The notes under the pieces are model-generated. The model saw nothing but the letters and a program-made list of their open reading frames with translations, was not told the DNA's origin and made no database searches. From the NCBI GenBank assembly GCA_017461425.1, contig JAFTXY010000011.1, forward strand, positions 1-64,000: a stretch of DNA of 64,000 nt, written 5' to 3'. This document shows, piece by piece, positions 45,824 to 57,544 of the stretch (within the stretch, counting starts at the first letter, position 1; each line of letters begins with the position of its first letter). The translations under genes were made by a program, and so were the position numbers. Source of the stretch: Candidatus Gastranaerophilales bacterium (lineage in GTDB: Bacteria > Cyanobacteriota > Vampirovibrionia > Gastranaerophilales > Gastranaerophilaceae).

Positions 45824-46618
45824 ATGGGTTTAATGACAGGCAAAAAAGGTGTTATTTTTGGAGTTTCAAATACCCACGGTATCGCTTATGGAATTGCTAA
45901 ACAATTATTTGAAGCAGGAGCAGAAATTGCTTTTACATATGCTGGCGAAGTAATGGAAAAACGTGTTCGCCCTATCGCAGAGGGAATGAACGCAAAAGTT
46001 ATAATGTCTTGTGATGTTACAAAAGAAGATGAAGTTCAAGCAGTTTTTGCCGAATTAGAAAAAACATACGGCAAAATTGATTTCGTAGTTCATGCTGTTG
46101 CATTTGCAAAACGTGAAGATTTAACAGGCGATTTTATCAATACTTCTAAAGAAGGTTGGGATATTGCAATGGGAGTTAGCGCATATTCATTAGTTACTTT
46201 AACTAGATGTGCTCAACCAATTATGAACGAAGGCGGTTCAATCCTTGCTCTAACATATCTTGGCGGTGAAAAAGTTGTTGCAAATTACAATGTAATGGGC
46301 GTTGCAAAAGCTGCATTAGAATCATCAGCAAGATATCTTGCTGACAATATGGGTAAATATGGCGTTAGAGTTAACTGTATTTCCGCTGGAGCTGTTAAAA
46401 CTCTTGCAGCATCAGGTATTGATGGATTTGGAAAAATGCTAAAAGCAGCAGTTGCTAAAGCACCATTAAAAAGAAATGTTACATTAGAAGATGTTGGAAA
46501 AACTGGTTTATATTTATTATCTGATTTATCTTCTGGTGTTACAGGCGAAATTATTCATGTTGATTGTGGATGTCATTGCGTTTATGCATCAGCTGATGAA
46601 ATGGCACAAGTACAATAA
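45824..46618 (+). CDS. fabI: Enoyl-[acyl-carrier-protein] reductase (NADH)
   Basis: FabI does the last reduction in each cycle of fatty-acid synthesis. The 264-residue SDR protein has the cofactor loop GVSNTHGIAYGIA (about 14-26), the LTYLGGEKVVANYNVMGVAK stretch (about 144-163) with the Tyr-x6-Lys pair, and the closing ISAGAVKTLAASGI. A near-perfect AAAGGAGG site precedes the ATG. It has its own terminator. Confidence 0.96.
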   Translation: MGLMTGKKGVIFGVSNTHGIAYGIAKQLFEAGAEIAFTYAGEVMEKRVRPIAEGMNAKVIMSCDVTKEDEVQAVFAELEKTYGKIDFVVHAVAFAKREDLTGDFINTSKEGWDIAMGVSAYSLVTLTRCAQPIMNEGGSILALTYLGGEKVVANYNVMGVAKAALESSARYLADNMGKYGVRVNCISAGAVKTLAASGIDGFGKMLKAAVAKAPLKRNVTLEDVGKTGLYLLSDLSSGVTGEIIHVDCGCHCVYASADEMAQVQ

Positions 46619-46622
46619 TTTA

Positions 46623-46650
46623 AAAGACCGGTTATAACCGGTCTTTTTTA
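46623..46650 (+). terminator. Terminator after fabI
   Basis: A perfect 24-base palindrome from AAAGACCGG to CCGGTCTTT (46623-46646) followed by T's. It may work on both strands. Confidence 0.92.
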
Positions 46651-46750
46651 TGAACAAAAATTTATTTTTATCGTTATAAATATTATCTAATTCGATAAAA
46701 CGATTTAATATATTATAATTTTATTATATTATACAGTCATTGGAGGCTTT

Positions 46751-48340
46751 TTGAACAAAATTTCTCAAAAAACTATATGTGCCATTACTCTTCTAGCTTT
46801 ATCATTTCAATTGATAATTCCAACTTTTGCAATAGAAGATGAAAACAAGCCCGAAGAAACTAAAAAACCAAAATTTGCTTGGTTTAAAAAAAATACAACA
46901 CAAAAAGAAGATAACAAAACAAAGAAAAATAAAAAAATAAGAGTCGAAGAAATTAAACTTCCAAAAGTTTTCCAAGGAAAACCAAATATTCCTTTTAATC
47001 AACTTTCTGTTATGACAATTGATGATTGTGTTGATTATGCTTTAGTGCATAATCCAAACCTAAGCGTTTCTTCAGAAAGAATTAAAGCAGCAAAATCAGG
47101 CATAGGACAAGCACGCTCAAGTTATGCACCAAGATTAACAGGAAGAGTTAACTATAATCATAACGATACCCATGCTACACATATGCACAATACAAGTGAT
47201 TCAAGCGGATTTCATGTTGGTGTATCAGAAATGATATGGGATTTTGGAAGAACAACAGCTAAAATTAATATGGCAAAATACGACACCGAATCAGCACAAT
47301 ATGATTATGATTTTGATGTTTTAAGAGTTGTTTATGATGTAAAAATTAATTACTACAAAGTTTTAGCAGCATTAGCTCATCTAGATATTTATGAACAAAA
47401 TGCAAGAATTCAAACCTTAAATTATGAGCGTACAAAAGCAATGTTTGACGAGGGTTTAAAATCTAAAATTGATGTAGTTAACGCACAAGTTAATTTATCA
47501 GATGCGAACATTCAACTTGTTGAAGGGCAAAACAATTTAGAAACTGCGATAATTGCTCTTAAAAATTCAATGTTTTTCCAAGAAGATGTACCTTTTATAG
47601 TTAAAAACACTGAAAACTTTAGTTTCTTGAAAGCAGATTACAAGAAAAAAATCGAAAGTTTAACAACAACAAAACCGCAAGCACAAGATTTCAAAAAGAC
47701 AGAAGATGGTCTTATAATGCTAACGTCGGGCATAGAACATCGTGATATTATACAAAATTTTGAATTTAAACCATTAACATTATCTAAACAAGAAGCAATT
47801 AACCAAGCTCTTGAATTGCGTCCTGATTTAAAATCAAACGAAATGTTAGCACATGTTCAAGAAGAATCTTTAAAAGTAATTAAAAAACAATACATGCCAG
47901 AAATCACAGGGGATTTAACTTGGGGTTATACTAAAACTGATTCTAATTATTCTAGCCCATTACAAATGGGAGCAAGTATAGGTTTAGGTTCAATTAACCC
48001 TTATGGCATTCATTATCAAATCAAAGAAGGCGAAAGCATGTTAGATATCGCCTATCACAATGTTAATATCGCCAAAACTGATATCTTTTGGGAAGTTCAA
48101 ACAAATTATGTTAATATGCGTCAATTAGAAAGAAAAATTCCATTAATGAATTCAAAAGTTAAAGCAACTTTAGAAAATTTTGAACTAGCAGATGGCAGAT
48201 ATAGCGTTGGCTTAAATAACTATGTTGAATTACAAGACGCATTAGCGAATTATAATAATGCTCAATTAAATTTTGTTGAAGCAGTATTTAATTATAACGT
48301 TGCACGAGAAACCTTATTAAAATCAATGGGGGTTAAATGA
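46751..48340 (+). CDS. TolC-family outer-membrane channel of the MacAB operon
   Basis: The 529-residue protein starts with a TTG (GGAGG lies at 46742-46746, 4 nt away) and a signal peptide ending PTFAIE. A charged Lys-rich linker (about 30-70) precedes the two OEP halves (about 90-275 and 340-525), starting at DDCVDYALVHNPNLS and KQEAINQALELRPDL. It is the outer channel for the MacA and MacB proteins that follow: the macA start overlaps its stop by 4 bp. The Lys-rich linker is not usual for TolC. Confidence 0.88.
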   Translation: MNKISQKTICAITLLALSFQLIIPTFAIEDENKPEETKKPKFAWFKKNTTQKEDNKTKKNKKIRVEEIKLPKVFQGKPNIPFNQLSVMTIDDCVDYALVHNPNLSVSSERIKAAKSGIGQARSSYAPRLTGRVNYNHNDTHATHMHNTSDSSGFHVGVSEMIWDFGRTTAKINMAKYDTESAQYDYDFDVLRVVYDVKINYYKVLAALAHLDIYEQNARIQTLNYERTKAMFDEGLKSKIDVVNAQVNLSDANIQLVEGQNNLETAIIALKNSMFFQEDVPFIVKNTENFSFLKADYKKKIESLTTTKPQAQDFKKTEDGLIMLTSGIEHRDIIQNFEFKPLTLSKQEAINQALELRPDLKSNEMLAHVQEESLKVIKKQYMPEITGDLTWGYTKTDSNYSSPLQMGASIGLGSINPYGIHYQIKEGESMLDIAYHNVNIAKTDIFWEVQTNYVNMRQLERKIPLMNSKVKATLENFELADGRYSVGLNNYVELQDALANYNNAQLNFVEAVFNYNVARETLLKSMGVK

Positions 48341-49482
48341 AAAAAAGATATATAATTATTGCAATAGTAGCACTTATAGCTATATTTTCAGTTTTTTTAA
48401 TATCTAAAAAAGCCAAAAATCAATATATAACAAAAGATTTAAAAAAAGATACTATTATTCAATATGTTGAAGCTTCAGGTACAATAAAACCAATCAATAC
48501 AATTGCTGTTGGTACTCAAGTATCTGGAACTGTTCAAAAAATATATGTTGATTATAATTCTGTTGTAAAAAAAGGTGATTTATTAGCAGAATTAGACCCA
48601 AGCTTATTTCAAGCTAATGTTGATCAATCTAGTGCAAAATTGAGAAATGCAAAAGCTTCATATTCAAGAGCGAAAGCAACTCTAAATTATAAGAAAAATA
48701 ACTATCAAAGATATAAGCATTTATATGAAAAAAATTATGTTTCAAGAGATGATGTTGAATTAGCACAAGCTAATTATCTTCAAGCAAAAGCAGAAGTAGA
48801 CTCTGCTCAAGCAGAAGTTAGTGCTGCAAGCGCATCTTTGGAAAACAATATGACAAATTTAAGATATTCTAAAATAACTTCTCCAGTTGACGGAACAGTT
48901 ATTTCAAGAGCGGTTGATGTTGGACAAACAGTTGCAGCAAGTTTTAATACTCCAACATTATTTGAAGTTGCAAAAGATTTAACCAAAATGCAAATAGAAA
49001 CAAGCGTATCTGAAGCAGATATCGGAAAAATTAAGACAGGACAAAAAGCGCAATATACTCTTGATGGTTATCAAGATAAAAAATTTGAAGGCGAAGTAAC
49101 CCAAGTTCGCCTTGCTTCCACTACAACAAACAATGTTGTAACATATACTGTTATCATTTCTGTCGATAATTCAGAAGGTTTTGTTATTCCTGGAATGAGT
49201 GCTAATGTTTCAATCGTTGTTGGTGAGGCTCGTGATGTTTTATGCGTTGAAAATAGAGCTTTAAAATTCACTCCTGAAGATAATACTAAAAAATATGAAA
49301 AACAAGGCATTTGGGTTTTAACAAAAACTGGTCCAAAAAGATATGATATCGAACTTGGAGTTTCAGATGATAATAAAACGCAAATTATTTCAGATGAATT
49401 AAAAGTCCATGACAAAGTTATCATCTCAAGCTCTAATTCTAAGAAAAAACAACAGCCAAAAGCTATGGGCAGACCATTTTAA
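48337..49482 (+). CDS. macA: Periplasmic adaptor of a MacAB-type exporter
   Basis: An N-terminal membrane anchor (about 5-22), a biotinyl-lipoyl domain (VEASGTIKPINTIAVGTQVSG at about 47-67), a helical hairpin (about 90-180, rich in Ala, Gln, Lys) and a beta-barrel domain with KLRSPVDG-like KITSPVDGTV. MacA bridges the MacB transporter and TolC. The start overlaps the TolC-type stop in an ATGA-like junction; macB follows after 11 nt. Confidence 0.92.
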   Translation: MKKRYIIIAIVALIAIFSVFLISKKAKNQYITKDLKKDTIIQYVEASGTIKPINTIAVGTQVSGTVQKIYVDYNSVVKKGDLLAELDPSLFQANVDQSSAKLRNAKASYSRAKATLNYKKNNYQRYKHLYEKNYVSRDDVELAQANYLQAKAEVDSAQAEVSAASASLENNMTNLRYSKITSPVDGTVISRAVDVGQTVAASFNTPTLFEVAKDLTKMQIETSVSEADIGKIKTGQKAQYTLDGYQDKKFEGEVTQVRLASTTTNNVVTYTVIISVDNSEGFVIPGMSANVSIVVGEARDVLCVENRALKFTPEDNTKKYEKQGIWVLTKTGPKRYDIELGVSDDNKTQIISDELKVHDKVIISSSNSKKKQQPKAMGRPF

Positions 49483-49493
49483 TCAGAGGAAAT

Positions 49494-50183
49494 ATGTCAT
49501 TAATTAAGGTAAGAAATGCAATCAGAACATACCAAATGGGCGATGAAACATTTTATGCCCTTAATGATGTTTCTTTTGATATAGAAGAGGGGGAATTTGT
49601 CGCCATAATGGGAGCGTCAGGTTCTGGAAAATCAACCTGTATGAATATGCTTGGAACATTAGATAAACCAACAAGTGGAGAATATTATCTTGATAATGTT
49701 GATGTTTTTTCTCTAAGTTCTGATGAATTATCTAATATTAGAAACAATAAAATTGGCTTTGTATTTCAAGGGTTTAATTTAATTTCAAGAACATCTGCTA
49801 TCGATAATGTTTGCATGCCTATGATTTACAAAGGAATTCCAGAAGAAGAAAGATATAAAAAGGCAAGAGAGGCTCTAAAAATCGTTGGTTTGGAAAAAAA
49901 AGAAAACAATCTTCCTTCTCAAATGTCCGGCGGGCAACAACAAAGGGTTGCAATCGCTCGTGCTATTGTTAATGATGCTCCGTTAATTTTGGCAGATGAA
50001 CCAACAGGTAATTTAGATACTAAAACAAGTATTGATGTAATGGAATTTTTCGTAAATTTAAATGAAAAATATGGAAAAACCATTGTACTTGTTACACATG
50101 AAGATGACATAGCTCAATATACAAAAAGAGTTTTGCGCTTCAAAGATGGAAAAATAATCTCTGATACACAATTAAAGAAATAA
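49494..50183 (+). CDS. macB: ATP-binding subunit of a MacB-type exporter
   Basis: A 229-residue ABC ATPase. Walker A is GASGSGKST (40-48), the Q-loop is VFQGFNL, the signature is [14 protein letters not shown] (about 142-155), Walker B is LILADEP, and the switch His is in VLVTHEDD. It is closest to the LolD/MacB group. In E. coli MacB this domain and the permease are fused; here they are separate genes 4 nt apart. Confidence 0.93.
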   Translation: MSLIKVRNAIRTYQMGDETFYALNDVSFDIEEGEFVAIMGASGSGKSTCMNMLGTLDKPTSGEYYLDNVDVFSLSSDELSNIRNNKIGFVFQGFNLISRTSAIDNVCMPMIYKGIPEEERYKKAREALKIVGLEKKENNLPSQMSGGQQQRVAIARAIVNDAPLILADEPTGNLDTKTSIDVMEFFVNLNEKYGKTIVLVTHEDDIAQYTKRVLRFKDGKIISDTQLKK

Positions 50184-50187
50184 AAAT

Positions 50188-51414
50188 ATGATAGATTTTA
50201 AATCAACATTAAAAATAGCTCTAAATTCGTTAAAAGTTAATAAAATGCGTTCTGCACTAACCTCTTTGGGTATCATTATTGGAGTTGCAGCAGTAATTAT
50301 TATGCTTGCAATTGGCTCTGGCGCAAACAAACAAGTTCAAGCAAATATGGAATCTATGGGTTCAAATTTATTAACCATACGTTCCGCAACTGCAAAAACT
50401 GGTGGCGTTTCTATGGGTATGGGAACAAAACCAACTTTAAGCATAAAAGATGCCGATGCAATTAAAAAACAATCAAGAGGCGTTGAAGCTGTTGCACCTG
50501 TTTTAAATTCATCAAAACAAGTTATGTATGGAAATCAAAACTGGTCCACAACTGTTTATGGTATAACAACGCCTTATTTATACGTAAAAAATTATGAAAT
50601 TAATTCAGGTAGGCCATTTGTTAAAGATGATGATTTAAATGCAGCAAAAGTTGCTATTATTGGCTCAACCATTGAAAAAGAATTGTTTGGAGATGTAAAT
50701 TCCTTAGACAAAACAATTAGAATAGGGAATGTTCCTTTTAAAGTTATCGGAACATTAAAATCCAAAGGACAAATGGGACCAATGGATCAAGATGATTTAA
50801 TTTTTATTCCAATAACAACAGCTCAAAGAAAAGTTTTTGGAACAGATTTTCCGGGCTCAGTTAATCAAATTATAGTAAAAGCAAAAAGCATAGAAGATTC
50901 CACTATTGCACAAAGCGATATTCGTGAAATTCTAAGAAGACGTCATAATCTTGGAAAAACACAAGAAGATGATTTTCAAATAAGAAATTCTGCAGAATTT
51001 CAAGAAAAAATGAAATCAACTGTTCAAACTTTTGCTATTTTATTAGCTTCTATTGCCTCTGTTTCATTAATTGTTGGCGGAATTGGCATTATGAATATAA
51101 TGCTTGTATCTGTAACAGAAAGAACAAAAGAAATAGGAATAAGAATGGCAATTGGGGCAAGAGCTCAAGATATAAGAATGCAATTTTTAATAGAAGCTTT
51201 GGTTTTATCTTTATTAGGCGGATTAATTGGAGTTATATCAGGCATTGTTATTGCGCTTTTGGTTGGTGTTTTATTTAATACTGCAATCGTTATAACAATT
51301 TCTCCAATTTTATTATCTTTTGGATTTTCAGGACTAGTTGGAATAGGCTTTGGATATTATCCAGCATACAAAGCTTCTTTATTAAATCCAATTGATGCAC
51401 TAAGATATGAATAA
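50188..51414 (+). CDS. Permease subunit of a MacB-type exporter (FtsX family)
   Basis: The 408-residue protein has one N-terminal helix (about 20-42), a large periplasmic MacB domain (about 50-275) and three C-terminal helices (about 283, 335 and 370). VSVTERTKEIGIRMAIGA is the FtsX coupling-helix signature that docks on the ATPase. With the preceding three genes it forms a complete tripartite exporter of peptides, macrolides or lipid-linked cargo; the substrate cannot be read. It ends at a nested hairpin. Confidence 0.92.
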   Translation: MIDFKSTLKIALNSLKVNKMRSALTSLGIIIGVAAVIIMLAIGSGANKQVQANMESMGSNLLTIRSATAKTGGVSMGMGTKPTLSIKDADAIKKQSRGVEAVAPVLNSSKQVMYGNQNWSTTVYGITTPYLYVKNYEINSGRPFVKDDDLNAAKVAIIGSTIEKELFGDVNSLDKTIRIGNVPFKVIGTLKSKGQMGPMDQDDLIFIPITTAQRKVFGTDFPGSVNQIIVKAKSIEDSTIAQSDIREILRRRHNLGKTQEDDFQIRNSAEFQEKMKSTVQTFAILLASIASVSLIVGGIGIMNIMLVSVTERTKEIGIRMAIGARAQDIRMQFLIEALVLSLLGGLIGVISGIVIALLVGVLFNTAIVITISPILLSFGFSGLVGIGFGYYPAYKASLLNPIDALRYE

Positions 51415-51420
51415 AAATAA

Positions 51421-51470
51421 AACCACCATGAACTTATTAAAATAAGTTCTTTTTATAAAGGTGGTTTATA
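51421..51470 (+). terminator. Nested terminator hairpins after the MacB permease
   Basis: An inner stem, GAACTTATT with AATAAGTTC (about 51430-51449), is followed by TTTTTA. An outer stem, AACCACC (51421-51427) with GGTGGTT (51460-51466), encloses it. The inner hairpin works as a plus-strand terminator; the outer one may act on both strands. Confidence 0.8.
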
Positions 51471-51508
51471 TATAAAAGAAAATTATGATATCAAAAGAAA
51501 GGCATATA

Positions 51509-51973
51509 TTAATCTATTTTTAATTTTTTAATGTCTTCTTTTTTATCTTCATGTATTTTTGGTAATTCTATATGTAAAATTCCATTTTTAAATTCACTTT
51601 TTGCTTCATCTGGATTAATTTCTTGTTCTAATGGAATTACACGGACAAACTTTCCATAACGAAATTCTGTTGTTTTAAGATTTTCTTCTTCTTGGCATTG
51701 TTCAAATTTAGATTCTGCTTTTATTGAAATAGAATTTTTATTTAATTCAACATCAATATCTTCTTTATTTACATTTGGAAGTTCAACTTTCATTTTATAA
51801 CTATTTTTATTTTCTTTTATTTCAACAGCTGGTCTAAAAGCTTTATATAATGCAGGAGCATTTTTTTCTAAATTTTCAAAATCACCAAAAGTATCTTTTA
51901 AAAATCTGTTTAAATCTTCATGAATATTTTCAAAAAAATATGATGGTTCTCTTTTTATAATACTAAAACGCAT
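51509..51973 (-). CDS. Small heat-shock protein, Hsp20/alpha-crystallin family
   Basis: A 154-residue chaperone. The alpha-crystallin domain spans about 45-140, from PAVEIKENKNSYKMKVELP to FKNGILHIELPK, the latter with the typical GxLxIxLPK-type end. It holds unfolding proteins for the ATP-driven chaperones. The start at 51973 has AAGGAG in front of it; an ATG at 52015 in frame would add 14 residues. It lies downstream of dnaK on the same strand. Confidence 0.92.
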   Translation of the reverse strand: MRFSIIKREPSYFFENIHEDLNRFLKDTFGDFENLEKNAPALYKAFRPAVEIKENKNSYKMKVELPNVNKEDIDVELNKNSISIKAESKFEQCQEEENLKTTEFRYGKFVRVIPLEQEINPDEAKSEFKNGILHIELPKIHEDKKEDIKKLKID

Positions 51974-52181
51974 AATTTTCTCCTTATAAAATATTGATAT
52001 TTTATTTTGAAACATTTTAGATAAAATATCATTGCCTAAAAAGGTAATAATTTAATTGTTATTATCTGCATATAAAATATCAGCAGGACTTGCTTTATCT
52101 CCTAAGATATCAAGAAGTTTGGATTTTTCTTTTTGTCAAGTTATTATGTATAAAATACATTATTAATTTACTAACATAGAT

Positions 52182-52215
52182 AAAAATTGGGGCTTTTACA
52201 CCCCAATTTTTATTT
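52182..52215 (-). terminator. Terminator after dnaK (minus strand)
   Basis: AAAATTGGGG (about 52183-52192) pairs with CCCCAATTTT (about 52201-52210), and T/A-runs lie on both sides. It follows the dnaK stop codon closely on the minus strand. Confidence 0.88.
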
Positions 52216-52226
52216 TTCATTATGAA

Positions 52227-54104
<1,878 letters not shown>

Positions 54105-54170
54105 TTATACAATTAAATTACCATTGATTTTTAAAATCATTTAAAAAATAAACAATTTCTTAATAATTTA

Positions 54171-54195
54171 AAAGCCGAGATTTTTTCTCGGCTAA
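54171..54195 (-). terminator. Terminator overlapping the clpB stop codon
   Basis: AGCCGAG (54193-54187 on minus) pairs with CTCGGCT (54179-54173), followed by TTTAAATT. The left arm includes part of the clpB stop codon. Confidence 0.82.
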
Positions 54196-56771
54196 TTTTT
54201 AACAAAATCTAATTTGTCATTTACAAAATCTATTTTTATATTATCTCCATCTTTGAATTCTCCTTTTAAAAGTAGTTTTGATAAAGGATTTTCAATTAAT
54301 TGTCTTATTGTTCTTTTTAATGGTCTTGCACCATAAATTGGATTGTATCCTTGAATTGCGAGGTGTTCTTTTGCTTCTTGAGTAATAGTTATTTCTATTT
54401 TTCTTTCTTTAAGTAATTCTTTTAAATATTCTATTTGAATATCAACAATATAAGATAAATTATCTAAAGTTAAAGCATCAAAGAAAATTGTTTCATCAAT
54501 TCTATTTAAGAATTCTGGTTTAAAATATTCTCTCAATTTTTGGGTTATTTCTTCTTGTTCTTGTTCTTTATTTTTTTCTCCCATCATACCTTTTAAAGCA
54601 TTATCAAGAATAATATTAGAACCAATATTAGATGTTAAAATTATGATTGTGTTTTTAAAATCAACTGTTTTCCCTTTAGAATCAGTTAATCTGCCATCAT
54701 CAAAAATTTGAAGCATAATATTAAACACATCGCTATGTGCTTTTTCAATTTCATCAAATAAAACTACTGAATATGGTTTTCTTCTAACTGCTTCTGTTAA
54801 TTGTCCACCTTCATCATATCCAACATATCCTGGAGGAGCACCAATTAATCTTGCAACAGAATGTTTTTCCATATATTCAGACATATCAATTCTAATTAAA
54901 CTGTCTTCATCTAAAAACATAAATTTTGCCAAAGCTTTAGCTAATTCTGTTTTACCTACACCTGTTGGACCAAGAAAGAGAAAGGTTCCGATTGGTCTTT
55001 TAGGATCAGATAAACCACTTCTTGCTCTTCTTATAGAATCAGAAATTACATTAACAGCATTGTCTTGTCCAATAACTTGTTTATGCAAAATTTCTTCCAT
55101 AGTTAATAGTTTTTGACTTTCTTCTTCAACAAGTTTTGAAACAGGCACGCCCGTCCATTTGGAAATAATTTCTGCTATGTCTTCTTCATCAATTTCTTCT
55201 TTTAAAAGAGAGTTTTTTTGTTCTTGGTTTTTACAATTTTTTAGTTGTTCAACAAGCTCTGGCAATTTTCCATATTGTAATTTAGCAGCTAGTTCAAGAT
55301 TATAATCTCTTTGTGCTTGTTCAATTTTATGTTTTACTTCTTCAATTTCTGCTTTTATTTCGACTTCACTTTTAATAGAAGATTTTTCTTTTTCCCATTG
55401 TGTTTTAATTACTTCAATTTTAGAATTAATATCATTTAAAATATTTTGTACTTTATTTATTTTTTCTTCATCATTATCGTCTTTTAAAGATTGTAATTCT
55501 ATTTGTAATTGCAATTTTTGACGTTCTAATTTATCAAGTTCTTCTGGCATTGAATCAATTTCAATTCTAATTGCACTTGATGCTTCGTCAATTAAATCAA
55601 TTGCTTTATCAGGTAAAAATCTATCTGTTATATATCTTGATGATAATTTTGCAGCAGCAACAAGGGCTGAGTCTTTAATTCTTATGCCATGATGTACTTC
55701 GTATTTATCTTTTAAACCACGAAGAATAGAGATTGTATCTTCAACTGTTGGTTCATTAACTAATATTGGTTGAAATCTTCGCTCTAATGCTGGGTCTTTT
55801 TCAATATATTTTCTATATTCATTAATTGTTGTAGCTCCTAAAGTTCTTATTGCCCCACGAGCAAGCATTGGTTTTAAAAGATTTCCAGCATCAGATGTTC
55901 CCTCTGCTCCACCAGCTCCAATAATTGTATGAATTTCATCAATAAACATTATTATTTGACCATTAGATTTCTCAACTTCTTTTAAAACTTTTTTTAATCG
56001 CTCTTCGAATTCTCCTCTAAATTTAGCACCAGCAATTAAAGCTCCCATATCTAGAGAAATTAAAGTTGTATTTTTTAAACTTTCGGGAACATCTCCTCTT
56101 ATAATTCTTTGCGCTAAACCCTCAACAATAGCAGTTTTACCAACACCTGCTTCCCCTATTAAACAAGGGTTATTTTTAGAACGGCGATTTAAAACTTGTA
56201 TTATTCTTCTTATTTCTTCATCACGCCCTATAACAGGATCTAATTTACCATCTGTTGCTAATTTAGTTAAATCTATTGAATATTTTTCTATTACTTTAAA
56301 ATCTTCATCTGCATTTTTTGAATCCACTTTTTTATCTCCTCTGATATTTTTCATGGCAATTAAAATATTATTTTGATTAATTTGATATTTTTCAATTATT
56401 CTTTTTAATTCATTATTATCATCTTCTATCAAGGCTAATAAAATATGTTCAATTGAAACATATTTATCTTTAAAATCTTTTGCTTTTTGTTTTGCTTTTT
56501 CAAAAACATCAATAGTATTTTGACTATAATAAACTTTTTCTGGTTCATCTGATGTTTTAGGTAAAGAATTTATTGTATTTTTAGCATCAATTGCAAATAA
56601 ATTTGTGTTTAGTTTTAATTCTTTTGATAATAATATTGCACTTTCTATATTAGATTTAGAAATAGCAAATAAAACATGAATTGGTTCCACTAATGTATTA
56701 TGATTTTCTTGCGCAACATCTTGAGATTCGCAAACGAGTTCTGTGGAATAATCAGTAAAATTATCAAACAT
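54192..56771 (-). CDS. clpB: Disaggregase ClpB
   Basis: An 859-residue Hsp100 protein. The N domain (1-140) is followed by AAA1 with Walker A GEAGVGKT (206-213), a coiled-coil M domain (about 400-530) and AAA2 with Walker A GPTGVGKT (about 605-612) and C-terminal FLNRIDE. The full-length M domain separates ClpB from ClpC/ClpA. ClpB works with DnaK to pull apart aggregates, which fits its neighbour. AAAGGA lies before the ATG. Confidence 0.96.
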   Translation of the reverse strand: MFDNFTDYSTELVCESQDVAQENHNTLVEPIHVLFAISKSNIESAILLSKELKLNTNLFAIDAKNTINSLPKTSDEPEKVYYSQNTIDVFEKAKQKAKDFKDKYVSIEHILLALIEDDNNELKRIIEKYQINQNNILIAMKNIRGDKKVDSKNADEDFKVIEKYSIDLTKLATDGKLDPVIGRDEEIRRIIQVLNRRSKNNPCLIGEAGVGKTAIVEGLAQRIIRGDVPESLKNTTLISLDMGALIAGAKFRGEFEERLKKVLKEVEKSNGQIIMFIDEIHTIIGAGGAEGTSDAGNLLKPMLARGAIRTLGATTINEYRKYIEKDPALERRFQPILVNEPTVEDTISILRGLKDKYEVHHGIRIKDSALVAAAKLSSRYITDRFLPDKAIDLIDEASSAIRIEIDSMPEELDKLERQKLQLQIELQSLKDDNDEEKINKVQNILNDINSKIEVIKTQWEKEKSSIKSEVEIKAEIEEVKHKIEQAQRDYNLELAAKLQYGKLPELVEQLKNCKNQEQKNSLLKEEIDEEDIAEIISKWTGVPVSKLVEEESQKLLTMEEILHKQVIGQDNAVNVISDSIRRARSGLSDPKRPIGTFLFLGPTGVGKTELAKALAKFMFLDEDSLIRIDMSEYMEKHSVARLIGAPPGYVGYDEGGQLTEAVRRKPYSVVLFDEIEKAHSDVFNIMLQIFDDGRLTDSKGKTVDFKNTIIILTSNIGSNIILDNALKGMMGEKNKEQEQEEITQKLREYFKPEFLNRIDETIFFDALTLDNLSYIVDIQIEYLKELLKERKIEITITQEAKEHLAIQGYNPIYGARPLKRTIRQLIENPLSKLLLKGEFKDGDNIKIDFVNDKLDFVKN

Positions 56772-56878
56772 TTCAAAATTCCTTTTATATCTATATTTTT
56801 ATTTTATAAGGATTTTTTAATTTTTTTCCAAAATTAATCTTATTTTAATTATTTAAAAATAAATATATAATTACTTTT

Positions 56879-57544
56879 ATGGTCTGGAATTTCAAAAATA
56901 AAATAAGTTATTTATATAATTCTTTTTTGGATTTAATTTATACACAAAAATGCATTGTTTGTTCTTGTGCAAAAACTAATAATTTTTTATGCAAAACCTG
57001 TGCAAAAGATGTTGAATACTTATCTTGTTTTGCACATAGAATTTATAAAGGAATTCCAATTTATTCAATGGCAAAATATAATAATGTAATTAAAAATTTA
57101 ATTCATTTATTAAAATTTAAACACAACAAAAAAGCCGCAAAAGTATTATCATATCTATTTTTTGAATATTATAAAAAATTAAATTTAAATAAAGATTTTA
57201 TTATTGTTTATCCACCAAGTTTTTATTTAAAAAACTTATCTAGAGGCTATAATCATATGTTTTTAATAACAAAAGAGTTTTGTAAATTGTCAAATCTTGA
57301 TTATAAAAAAGATTTGATTAAAAAAATAAAACCTACAAAACCACAATATAAGGCAAAAAATAGACATAAAAACATAGAAAATAGTTTTGATATAAATAAA
57401 AAACTTATTGAAAAATATAAAAATAAAAATATTCTTTTAATAGATGATATCACTACTTCTGGCGCCACATTAGAAGAGATTGTAAATTGTTTATTAAGTT
57501 ATGGTTTTAAAAATATAACTTGTTTAACAATTTCAAAAGCATAA
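56879..57544 (+). CDS. comF: ComF-family phosphoribosyltransferase-like protein
   Basis: The 221-residue protein begins with a zinc finger (Cys25, Cys28, Cys38, Cys41) and ends with a phosphoribosyltransferase fold carrying the PRPP loop LLIDDITTSGATLEE (about 193-207). ComF proteins help DNA uptake in naturally competent bacteria, in line with type IV pili in this window, but many non-competent species have them. TATAAT lies 7 nt before the ATG, so the mRNA may be leaderless. Confidence 0.88.
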   Translation: MVWNFKNKISYLYNSFLDLIYTQKCIVCSCAKTNNFLCKTCAKDVEYLSCFAHRIYKGIPIYSMAKYNNVIKNLIHLLKFKHNKKAAKVLSYLFFEYYKKLNLNKDFIIVYPPSFYLKNLSRGYNHMFLITKEFCKLSNLDYKKDLIKKIKPTKPQYKAKNRHKNIENSFDINKKLIEKYKNKNILLIDDITTSGATLEEIVNCLLSYGFKNITCLTISKA

